Source of the DNA: an uncultured Clostridia bacterium
GTDB lineage: Bacteria; Bacillota; Clostridia; Christensenellales; Borkfalkiaceae
NCBI GenBank assembly: GCA_947630705.1
Contig: CANRIK010000006.1
Coordinates: 1-64,000 of the forward strand
Length of the DNA: 64,000 nt
Direction of reading: 5' to 3'
The position numbers and the translations under genes are program-made. This document shows positions 1-8,388 of the stretch, one piece after another (position 1 is the first letter of the stretch; the number at the start of each line of letters is the position of its first letter). The notes below the pieces were generated by a model. It was given only the letters and a program-made list of their open reading frames with translations, made no database searches and was not told the DNA's origin.

Positions 1-171
1 GGGCGCAGGCGGTGACCGAGAAAGGCGTTGTCCTTACGCCTTTTGAGAGAAGAGGCATTTCATAGCACAGCACAGTGCGCTGTTTTGCCGAGCGAGAAGA
101 GCCTGCGCATAAGCAAGGGCGCAGGCGGTGACCGAGACGGTTGCTGTCCTTACAACCGCCGAGATAGGAAG
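1..171 (+). repeat. Two tandem copies (1-52 and 117-171) of a hairpin element: GGGCGCAGGCGGTGACCGAGA-[6-bp stem]-NTGTCCTTA-[stem']-NNGAGA
   Basis: 21-nt identical 5' box; stem AAGGCG/CGCCTT (22-27/37-42) in copy A versus CGGTTG/CAACCG (138-143/153-158) in copy B; loop TTGTCCTTA/CTGTCCTTA conserved. Confidence 0.7.
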
Positions 172-572
172 TTGCCCGATTTCAATCAAAAAGTCCGTTT
201 TTTACGGGCTGTTTATTTTTTGTGCTTGGGACAGGTGTATTTTTGCGGATTTGACCCCAAGGCGAATCGATGCGACGCCGCGCGAGCCGAATGGCGATGC
301 TTTGCGCAAAATTTTTAATTTTCGCAAAAAGTACTTGGGGATAACCGTTTATCCATATTTAATTATTTGTATCTTTTATACGAACTTGCGCAAAACGAGG
401 TTAAAAAGCCATACATTATTCAACATGCTCCAAAAGCGCGAAATTCCGAACGATATTACCGGACGGAAATCCCAATCGAACGCTAAACTTATTGAAAAAT
501 ATACCCTAAAACGTTCATGTCAATCGAAAATTAATATTTTTAAAAAATATGCAAATAATTTTTAAATTTCAC

Positions 573-589
573 AGACCCGAAATGGGTCT
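573..589 (+). terminator. Rho-independent terminator
   Basis: AGACCC-GAAAT-GGGTCT followed by TTTTT. Confidence 0.6.
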
Positions 590-981
590 TTTTTATTTTC
601 AAATCCGCGTTTTTCGCTGAAATTTTAAATATAATTCATTCAAATATCCTATATAAAAATTTTTTACATAAAATAATCTCTTTTTGCGTGAAATTAATTG
701 CATTTTGCATTTCAGTATTGTATAATAATTTATATTTTTATACATTCATTCGAAAAAATTCAATTCTGTATACTTTTATTCATTTATGCACTGAAATCCC
801 GACAGTTCCGAGAGGACATTGACGGGTTAGCACGAAGAGCCGTATCGCCGATTAAAGCATATATGCCGAAAGGATGTAGGTTTTAATATCGGCTCCTCGT
901 GCGAAATTGACAATCCGAAGTGCGGAATGAATATCCGAAGCGCAGAATCCCACGCGGAAATCGAAGTTCGACAACAAAAAT

Positions 982-1274
982 CGCCTTGCAAAATCTCGCG
1001 GAAACCGCAAGTCAAGCGGAAACCGCAAGACACGCAAAAATCGCCAAGCGTGCCAGCAAGCGACAACGAAAATCGCCTCGCGTAACAGCAAGCGGAAGCG
1101 ACAACGAAATTTCGCCGCGTGAAATCACATGCGAATCGCCTTGCAAATCTCGCGGAAACCGCAAGTCAAGCGGAAACCGCAAGACACGCAAAAACCGCCA
1201 AGCGTGCCAGCAAGCGACAACGAAAATCGCCTCGCGTAACGGCAACAGCAAGTGAAAGCGACAACGAAATTTCG
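982..1274. repeat. Near-identical ~135-bp direct repeat, two copies (982-1114 and 1137-1274), containing GCGGAAACCGCAAG sub-repeats
   Basis: Both copies run CGCCTTGCAAA..TCTCGCGGAAACCGCAAGTCAAGCGGAAACCGCAAGACACGC...GACAACGAAATTTCG with few differences. Confidence 0.85.
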
Positions 1275-1324
1275 AAATGCAGAATTGATTGTTCAAAGTG
1301 AATGAAACAAAAATGGAGGATCTT

Positions 1325-4300
1325 ATGGCTAAATCACTGAAAAGGATCTTGCTTACGCTCCTTATCCTCTGTGTATTTGTCTGCGGCGCAATGTTTGTGG
1401 CAGCTTGCGGCGGCGACGAAAACACCAACGATAACAGCAACAGCAATACCGATATCGACAATAACGATGACGATACCGGCGACGATTCCGATGATGACAC
1501 CCAAACCACAGTAACTTATTCGGTTACCGTAACAGCAGACACCACTGACGTAGTGCTTACGTCTTTAAAGGCGCAGTGGTATAAGGGAACGACCAAGGTA
1601 GGCGCCGCAGTGACGCTCTCCGCCGAAGGCAAAGCCTCGGTAACCCTCGATTCCGGCAGCTACACTGTCGAGCTCGAAGGCCTTGACTCCGCAAAATACA
1701 CCTATACCAAAGCCTCGGTAACCGCTTCAAATCCCTCGGCTTCCATAAGTATAACCACTAAACAGCAGAACATACTTGTCTCCGTATCCGTTCCGGCCGG
1801 CGTGACCTTGCCGTCCGATGTCGCGGTTCAGGCATACAGCGGCGAGGATGAGGTCGGCTCCCCCGTAACTTTGACGGGCACCACCGCCAGAGTCACTTTG
1901 CCTGCCGGCGGCACATATACGCTGACGCTTAAAAACCTTCCCGACTATCTCGAATGTCAGCCCGTTGCGGTGTCCGGCTCCGTAGTTACCATCTCCGTAA
2001 CTGCCAAAACCGTACAATATACCGTAAACGTCAATACGGGATCCGAATCGCTCTCCGGCCTTACCGTTACTTTCTATAAGGGAACCGAACCGGTAGAGGG
2101 AGCGACCGACGTCGCCGTAACAGAAGGAGTTGCAACGGCAACCCTTACTGCCGGGGATTATACATTTAAACTCAACGGCATTGATGCAACGCAGTATTTG
2201 GTAAGCGGAAATATGTCGGTATCGGCTACTGTACGTTCCGTAACCATAACGGTAACAAAAGTTGCACAGCAAGTAACAGTAAATACCTCTAACCTTCCCA
2301 CAAACGTTGTGGAGGCAGATATAGCTAACCTCAAACTCAAACTTGTGACTGTCAGCGGCAATACGACAATCGGCGAGCCCGTTTCCCTAGTGGATAACGT
2401 GGCACGTTTCGCGGCGCCTCTGGGAGATTACAGAGTTGAAGTCGTAAATCCCGACGGTGCAACGGTTAATTACGCTTGCGCAGGTGAAAACCTCTCCGCA
2501 ACGCAGAACAATGTAACCGTAACCCTCGGCGTTGCCGCTCCTGCCGGCACCACGACAGTTCAGGTTATAAACGGCGGCTATTATATCTATGCCGCACAGT
2601 CGAGCGTAAGATACGCCGCTCCCGCAGAATCGGGCAATCTCCGCTACATATTGGATATACAGTCCTTCGGCGAAGACGCGGTTAAAGCAAATCCCGCGGC
2701 GTCCTGTTCAACCGGAGCAATCTTTGTAAGCGACACTCAGGTTTCCGAGGTTCTCGCGGCTTCGGCAAGCGGCTACTTCGGTATAACGCGTGCGGATAGT
2801 AAGTGTAACTTCATAGTCAAGGTTACAACCGAAACGGCTCCCGAGAGCGGTACAAAGTTCAACCCCATCAATATATCGAGCGGTTCGATAGAGGGCGAGC
2901 ATGCCGCCGACGCCGGAAAGACGGAAGTTTATTTCCGCCTGCCCAGATTGACGGACGTTTCTACGAAGTATCATCTGATAGTTCCCGAATACGTAGAGTT
3001 CTATCGTCTCAATACCCCTTCGGATGCATTGACTTCGCCTCAAACCACACAATGGGATTACGAATTCCGTGCAAACGGCAATACGCCGGCAAACTGCCGC
3101 TATTACATATGCATTAAACTTGCCTCGGGAGCTCCCGGTGAAACCGAATTGAAGTTCACTTTCGAGAGGAATTACGACCCCGGCACGGCTCCTCAAAGGT
3201 CGGTAGAACTTCAATACAGAGTAGCGCAGTCTAACATTGCGACAACGAATGGCGAACATAAGGAATGGTATACATTCACCCCCGACGATACAAAGGATTA
3301 CAGAATTACCCTCACGGGACTTTCCGAATATAAGTCTCTTGTAGTATGTACCGGCTATGTATGGGGCGGACACGCCACCGGTATCGATGGTTGGGAAGAA
3401 GACTGGGAACCCACCGGTCCTGTGACTCACAATTCTTCCAACAATCTCAGCTTCAATCTTACGGGGTCGACGGAATATTATATCGCTTTAACGTTGACCG
3501 GCAATTACAGCTATTCCATAACCGTCAGCGAAGATGTTCCCAACCCGGGCGAAAAGGGCGCTCCTTACGATGTGACGAATACAGGCGCAGAGAAGAACGA
3601 CGTGGGCGACAAGCTGATAGCCGGCACGACCGTATACTTCAAGCATACGGTGACCGCCGAGTCTCTCAACTCGGAAGGAAAGGTCAAATTCCACTTCGAA
3701 ACTGTTCCCAGCAGTCATGTTATAAATTTCTATGACGACGCAGAATACAGCCATGAGTTGGGTCACCTTCGCGCCAACGATATTTCTTCTCAAAGAGATA
3801 TCGAATTCGAAAACCTTGACGTAGACTCCGTGATTTACTTCACCATATCCGGATATAATCAGGACGCGATATTCTATATCAATCCTCCCGAGAAAATGAA
3901 CGTTGTTGAAGTCGGGGAGGAGATAACCCTTACGGTTGCTCCCAATGACAACACATTCTCTGTGGAAGCTCCGGCAGGAACCTATGTACTTTCGTATACG
4001 GTACAGTTGTCTGGACCTCCTCTCCAAATTACATTCGGCACATTGCATGACCAGTATATTTATTCCTCCGGCAGCGGCTCGTTCGATGTGACCATCACCG
4101 AGAACGAAAGCCTGCATATTAGAAACAACGATATGTCTGCCATAGAGATTACAATAACTCTCGAAAAATCTGTGCCCAAGCTCAAAGCCGATGGTGTGTC
4201 TATACAGGTTGAAATGACCGGCACGCAATATAGTAACGCTTCCGTGGACATTATTCTCGATTCCTCGGTTGAGGCAGGCAACTATTCCCTTACTATATCG

Positions 4301-6169
4301 GCGAGCGCGGCTAACGGAGCTCCGTTTAGCATAACGCCCGAAAACGGTACGGCATTGACAAATCAATTTATTCAGACTTCCGAAACCGCATACGAGATAA
4401 CCATACCGTCCGGCGCTACGAAGATAACGATTGAGGCTACGCCGTTCCTTGTTTCAGGAACTTTGACGCTCACAGTTAAACTTGAAGCCGTTGTGGACGA
4501 TTCGGTTAAACTCACTGTAAACGAACCTCTCACGGTAACTTCGAAGCCTGTGGACTACAAGCATTCACTTGAAATTTTCCTCAATGACGTTCCGGCGGGA
4601 GATTACAGCTTCGTAATGAGTGAGTTCCAGCAGAATGATTTCAAGGGTATATTCTGGTACGTGCTTGTAAACGATACATATAACGTACTGTGCCTCGGAA
4701 ACAAGAATGATGGTATTCAGGGTCAAGATAAACCTGACACCTCTACGTCGTATGATGCCGCCAAACCTCCCGTAATCAATATACCGGAGGGATGCGAAAA
4801 AATTACTCTTACGACAATCGGCAGAAATAATCAAACTACTTTGAGCACTCAACATGAGGCGGATACTTCATACCTGACCAGAGAAGTAACCACAACCATA
4901 AAGCTCGTTCCCTATTACAATCTGACGATAGACGAGCCTCTTGCGGTAGAACTCGTGCCGGATTCCGACAGTCACGCCAATACCGTGCTTCACCTCAGAA
5001 ACGTTGACGCCGGCGACTATATGCTGGCTATGGACGTGGGCTCCAACTCGATGTACTTTATGGCTACATGGAATGTGCAGATAAAGGACGTAAGCGTGCC
5101 TCTTACCGATACTTTATGGGGCTATGAGGGACCGGTTAGAATAACCATTCCCGAAAGCTGCACCGAAATCACCATAACCGGCGGAAACTTCTCCGAAGCG
5201 TTTGAAGTTACCTTCACATTGACTTCCGCCGCCGGTGCGTTAAAGGGCGACATAATCGTTGACGAAGAGAAGTCCGTTGAATTAAAAACGGATAGCTGGG
5301 GAGTTTCCGACGAGATGACCGTCTACCTCGAAGAGGGTGTCACCTACGTTTTGAGTGTGACCGTTCCGGAAGGCAAGCAGGTCAACGTAAACGACATAAA
5401 TAGCAAGACAAATGCCTCGGGAGATCATCTTCTCGACGCCGGAACCTTGCAGACGGAATTCACCGTAAAAGAGACGGGTCTTGTCGAACTCAAAGTTGCA
5501 GACGCAAGCGCGGAAGGTGGTTTCAGCGTAACTCTGCTCATCACCGCAAAGGGAGATTTGACGGTCGGTCAGGAAAGCACGTTCTCCGTTCCGAGCGATC
5601 CCGACGCTTCGATACTCAAAACAGTTTGGCTCAATCCGGGTACATACGTCATTACGCTCGAATATGAAGACTTGGAAGGGAGCAACTTCATTGGTATAGC
5701 CGATGAAAACGAAATTTTGGGTGGTTTTGGCGGCATAATACTCGATTCTTATCAAGCAAAAACGGTAAGCGTGACCGTTGAAACCGCCGGATTGTATACC
5801 CTTCGGTTCTTTGACGGTAGTTATACGGGTAGTGTTGAGATAACCGTTACAATTTCGTTCCAAGGCATAACAGTCGGCGAAGACTTTACGGTTGAGATTC
5901 CTTCCGACAGCGAAAGTTCCTATTTGGTAAGGCACGAAGTTTACCTTAAAGCCGGCACATACACCATAACCATCTCCGGCGGCGATATCGGCACCATTCA
6001 GGTAAACGACCCCGACAATCATTTCAATCCGGAAAAATCTACGGTTATTGCCGCAGGCTCCACAACCGCAACGGTGACCGTAGAGGAGAGCTGTCTGGTA
6101 ACGCTTGTATTCTTGGATACGGGTGAAACGGGCGGTCAGAGCTTTACAGTCAGAATAGATAAAGCGTAA
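1325..6169 (+). CDS. Large repeat-rich surface lipoprotein (~1614 aa)
   Basis: ATG 1325 after GGAGGA; signal peptide with lipobox (MAKSLKRILLTLLILCVFVCGAMFVAAC); Asp/Asn-rich linker; four ~80-aa N-terminal beta-type repeats; later VxEPLTVxx...AGxYxxxxx modules. Confidence 0.85.
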   Translation: MAKSLKRILLTLLILCVFVCGAMFVAACGGDENTNDNSNSNTDIDNNDDDTGDDSDDDTQTTVTYSVTVTADTTDVVLTSLKAQWYKGTTKVGAAVTLSAEGKASVTLDSGSYTVELEGLDSAKYTYTKASVTASNPSASISITTKQQNILVSVSVPAGVTLPSDVAVQAYSGEDEVGSPVTLTGTTARVTLPAGGTYTLTLKNLPDYLECQPVAVSGSVVTISVTAKTVQYTVNVNTGSESLSGLTVTFYKGTEPVEGATDVAVTEGVATATLTAGDYTFKLNGIDATQYLVSGNMSVSATVRSVTITVTKVAQQVTVNTSNLPTNVVEADIANLKLKLVTVSGNTTIGEPVSLVDNVARFAAPLGDYRVEVVNPDGATVNYACAGENLSATQNNVTVTLGVAAPAGTTTVQVINGGYYIYAAQSSVRYAAPAESGNLRYILDIQSFGEDAVKANPAASCSTGAIFVSDTQVSEVLAASASGYFGITRADSKCNFIVKVTTETAPESGTKFNPINISSGSIEGEHAADAGKTEVYFRLPRLTDVSTKYHLIVPEYVEFYRLNTPSDALTSPQTTQWDYEFRANGNTPANCRYYICIKLASGAPGETELKFTFERNYDPGTAPQRSVELQYRVAQSNIATTNGEHKEWYTFTPDDTKDYRITLTGLSEYKSLVVCTGYVWGGHATGIDGWEEDWEPTGPVTHNSSNNLSFNLTGSTEYYIALTLTGNYSYSITVSEDVPNPGEKGAPYDVTNTGAEKNDVGDKLIAGTTVYFKHTVTAESLNSEGKVKFHFETVPSSHVINFYDDAEYSHELGHLRANDISSQRDIEFENLDVDSVIYFTISGYNQDAIFYINPPEKMNVVEVGEEITLTVAPNDNTFSVEAPAGTYVLSYTVQLSGPPLQITFGTLHDQYIYSSGSGSFDVTITENESLHIRNNDMSAIEITITLEKSVPKLKADGVSIQVEMTGTQYSNASVDIILDSSVEAGNYSLTISASAANGAPFSITPENGTALTNQFIQTSETAYEITIPSGATKITIEATPFLVSGTLTLTVKLEAVVDDSVKLTVNEPLTVTSKPVDYKHSLEIFLNDVPAGDYSFVMSEFQQNDFKGIFWYVLVNDTYNVLCLGNKNDGIQGQDKPDTSTSYDAAKPPVINIPEGCEKITLTTIGRNNQTTLSTQHEADTSYLTREVTTTIKLVPYYNLTIDEPLAVELVPDSDSHANTVLHLRNVDAGDYMLAMDVGSNSMYFMATWNVQIKDVSVPLTDTLWGYEGPVRITIPESCTEITITGGNFSEAFEVTFTLTSAAGALKGDIIVDEEKSVELKTDSWGVSDEMTVYLEEGVTYVLSVTVPEGKQVNVNDINSKTNASGDHLLDAGTLQTEFTVKETGLVELKVADASAEGGFSVTLLITAKGDLTVGQESTFSVPSDPDASILKTVWLNPGTYVITLEYEDLEGSNFIGIADENEILGGFGGIILDSYQAKTVSVTVETAGLYTLRFFDGSYTGSVEITVTISFQGITVGEDFTVEIPSDSESSYLVRHEVYLKAGTYTITISGGDIGTIQVNDPDNHFNPEKSTVIAAGSTTATVTVEESCLVTLVFLDTGETGGQSFTVRIDKA

Positions 6170-6199
6170 GCGCTTTATTGCAATAATTCAACATAATTT

Positions 6200-6227
6200 G
6201 CGCTCCGCGCCGAACGGCTCGGAGCGC
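6200..6227 (+). terminator. Terminator downstream of the large lipoprotein gene
   Basis: GCGCTCCG...CGGAGCGC stem followed by ATTGTTTTT. Confidence 0.55.
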
Positions 6228-6333
6228 ATTGTTTTTGCGCTTTGCAAAAAATAACTCTTCGCTATTGCAATTTGCATTAATTAATGATATAATATTTAAA
6301 AATTTATATATTCTTTTAATAAGAAGGTCAATT

Positions 6334-6912
6334 ATGGATCTCAATGAAATCAATTTAAGCGAAACCAAAATAGAGACGGCTCGGCTCGTTCTGCGGCCGT
6401 TCGAAGAGTCGGATCTGGAAGATTTTCATGCCTATGCCTCCGTTGCCGGAGTCGGCGAAGCCGCCGGTTGGAAGCACCATGAGAGCATAGAGGAGACTGC
6501 CGAAGTTTTAAAGGGCATAATCGCCCGTCGCCGCACTCTCGCCATAACCGAAAAGGAGTCGGGCAAAGTTATAGGCTCCGTCGGCCTTGAAACCAGCCCC
6601 TCGATTTTCGCCGACAAGGATTTGGGCGAAAACATAAACGATTTGGGCTATGTAATATCACGCGATTATTGGGGCAAGGGCTATGCGGAAGAGGCGATAA
6701 AGGGCGCTTTGAGCCTGTGCTTTTACGTTCTGCACCTTCAAGCGGTCACATGCGGACATTTCTCCGCCAATCGCGCCGCTCGCACGATAGTCGAAAAGTG
6801 CGGCTTCAAGTTCGTCGCCGACGGCAAATACGCTTCGGCGGACGGAGTTGAGACTTCCGCGCGCTACTACGCCATAACTCACAAAGATTTCGGCGTTGAG
6901 TATTCCGACTGA
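6334..6912 (+). CDS. GNAT family N-acetyltransferase (RimJ/RimL-like)
   Basis: ETARLVLRPFEESDLEDF...GSVGLE...LGYVISRDYWGKGYAEEAIKGAL; AAGAAGG upstream of the ATG. Confidence 0.85.
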   Translation: MDLNEINLSETKIETARLVLRPFEESDLEDFHAYASVAGVGEAAGWKHHESIEETAEVLKGIIARRRTLAITEKESGKVIGSVGLETSPSIFADKDLGENINDLGYVISRDYWGKGYAEEAIKGALSLCFYVLHLQAVTCGHFSANRAARTIVEKCGFKFVADGKYASADGVETSARYYAITHKDFGVEYSD

Positions 6913-6935
6913 CCATTTTAAGGGGGAAACAAACG

Positions 6936-7694
6936 ATGGAAGACGACGAGGAATACTCCTACACGGGTTATGCGAAGCCGTCGGAAGAGAAGCTGGCGGA
7001 GTTTAAGGAGAGCGAAGAGGTATTCAGCTATTCCTCCTATTCCGAAGCGGGTGCGTTTGAGGGCGAAGAGGAGCATACCGATAGCTACGGCGACTATATC
7101 ATAGAGGAATTTTCCGCTCAAACCAACGTCTCGCGAATAACAAAATTTACGAGGCTTCCGACAAACTTTGTGATTTATGCGTTTTCGGCGATATATCTTA
7201 TCGTCGGAGTGCTGTGCATTTCAATAACCGATAAAATAACCGAGACTCTGCCCTATATAGTGGGCGGAATGATGATAGTTATAGGGTTTGTGCGGTTCAT
7301 AGTTGCGCTTCGCAACCATGAGTACCGTCATCTCAAAACCAATCGCACAGCCACTTCGCTAATAGTTCTCGCCCTCGGCGTAATGATAATAATTCAGCAT
7401 TTTCAGCCCGAAAACGATTCGGCGATAACCTTTATTTCCATTGTTTGGGGAATTTTGGGGTTGTTCGAGGGCGCGCACGCGTTCAATCACGCGTTCAAGC
7501 GCATAGCCAATTCGGAGCGTTGCGTCTACTACCTTATAAAGGGGCTTGTGGAGCTCGCCGTGGCGTTCATGTTGCTGTACGACCCGGGCAATCACGATAC
7601 TCACAGGTTCCACATTATAGTTTTCGGTTTGAATCTTATATTCGATTCGATAACCATGATACCGCAGGTAAAGGCAATTTTGGCAACGAAATAG
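6936..7694 (+). CDS. DUF308/HdeD-like multi-TM membrane protein with acidic N-terminal tail
   Basis: About 6 hydrophobic segments arranged as paired helices after a ~70-aa acidic cytosolic tail. Confidence 0.55.
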   Translation: MEDDEEYSYTGYAKPSEEKLAEFKESEEVFSYSSYSEAGAFEGEEEHTDSYGDYIIEEFSAQTNVSRITKFTRLPTNFVIYAFSAIYLIVGVLCISITDKITETLPYIVGGMMIVIGFVRFIVALRNHEYRHLKTNRTATSLIVLALGVMIIIQHFQPENDSAITFISIVWGILGLFEGAHAFNHAFKRIANSERCVYYLIKGLVELAVAFMLLYDPGNHDTHRFHIIVFGLNLIFDSITMIPQVKAILATK

Positions 7695-7701
7695 GTTTGA
7701 C

Positions 7702-7908
7702 ATGAAGGCGACAAATTGGGATTTAATGAAACTTTCGCAGGCGTTCGAGGGGGAGTTCTGCGTCTCGGACTTTTCGCCCGAGGAGCTCGACGAGCTGTTG
7801 GGTCTGATAGAGGATACCGACACCCCCGAAGATATACGTAGAAAGTATTTCGAGTATTATGACGACGTAAAGGACAGGACCCTCGAAAAGCACAAGTGGA
7901 GCGATTGA
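7702..7908 (+). CDS. Small acidic hypothetical protein (68 aa)
   Basis: Short ORF directly after 6936-7694 and before a terminator. Confidence 0.5.
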   Translation: MKATNWDLMKLSQAFEGEFCVSDFSPEELDELLGLIEDTDTPEDIRRKYFEYYDDVKDRTLEKHKWSD

Positions 7909-7935
7909 AATTTAATAATTTCAAATTATAGATTT

Positions 7936-7962
7936 GCGGCGCGGACGTTTAGTCCGCGCCGC
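7936..7962 (+). terminator. Terminator
   Basis: GCGGCGCGGAC-GTTTA-GTCCGCGCCGC then TATTTT. Confidence 0.6.
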
Positions 7963-8082
7963 TATTTTCGTGATTAAGCCTTTTTATCTCCCAAACATAT
8001 TCGATCTTCCTTGTTTTTAAGTCCGGAATATGTCTTAAATTCCAAATAAATCCGACAAGGCGGCATAAGACGCTCAAAATAC

Positions 8083-8111
8083 TTTACAATTTTTTTTAAA
8101 GAGTATATAAT
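8083..8111 (+). promoter_or_regulatory. Sigma70-type promoter of the ileS leader
   Basis: TTTACA, 17 nt, TATAAT. Confidence 0.6.
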
Positions 8112-8135
8112 CTATTTACAAACTCAATCAAAGGC

Positions 8136-8359
8136 AATGATAAAGGACAACTACGCGCGGATTGCGGCTTTTCAGAGAGTCGGCGGTTGGTGTAAGCCGA
8201 TAAGGGCGCCTCGCGGATATCACCTTTTAGCTTGTCCCCCGAACGCTTGCGCCATTAAGGGGATACGGTTTCATATCCCGTTACAAGGTATGGCAAATGA
8301 CTGTTTGTTTTGGTGGTTGATACGTCCCTTCGTATTCCGAAACGCGGAGGGGCTTTTTA
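8136..8359 (+). promoter_or_regulatory. T-box leader (tRNA-Ile type) upstream of ileS
   Basis: AATGATAAAGGACAACTA start; CAGAGAGTCGG...GGTTGGTGTAAGCCG stem I; specifier-like ATC (8219-8221) in GGATATCACC; GGTGGTTGATACG T-box-like sequence; terminator GTCCCTTCG...CGGAGGGGCTTTTT. Confidence 0.8.
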
Positions 8360-8388
8360 TTTTGTTTCAAAGCTCAAAGGAGATTTTT

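Noticed and set aside
28-565. ORFs of 96 and 145 aa at the window start
   Set aside because: They run through the compensatory hairpins and then AT-rich sequence; the pattern of change preserves base pairing, not codons, and there is no clear RBS or domain.
982-1274. Possible CRISPR or coding repeat (ORFs 920-1255, 1119-1301, 1012-1509)
   Set aside because: Only two long direct copies, no spacer/repeat periodicity, and translations are low-complexity in all frames.
8137-8388. 84-aa N-terminal extension of IleRS in the ORF track
   Set aside because: This stretch is the T-box leader and terminator; the real start is ATG 8389 with an AAGGAGA site.
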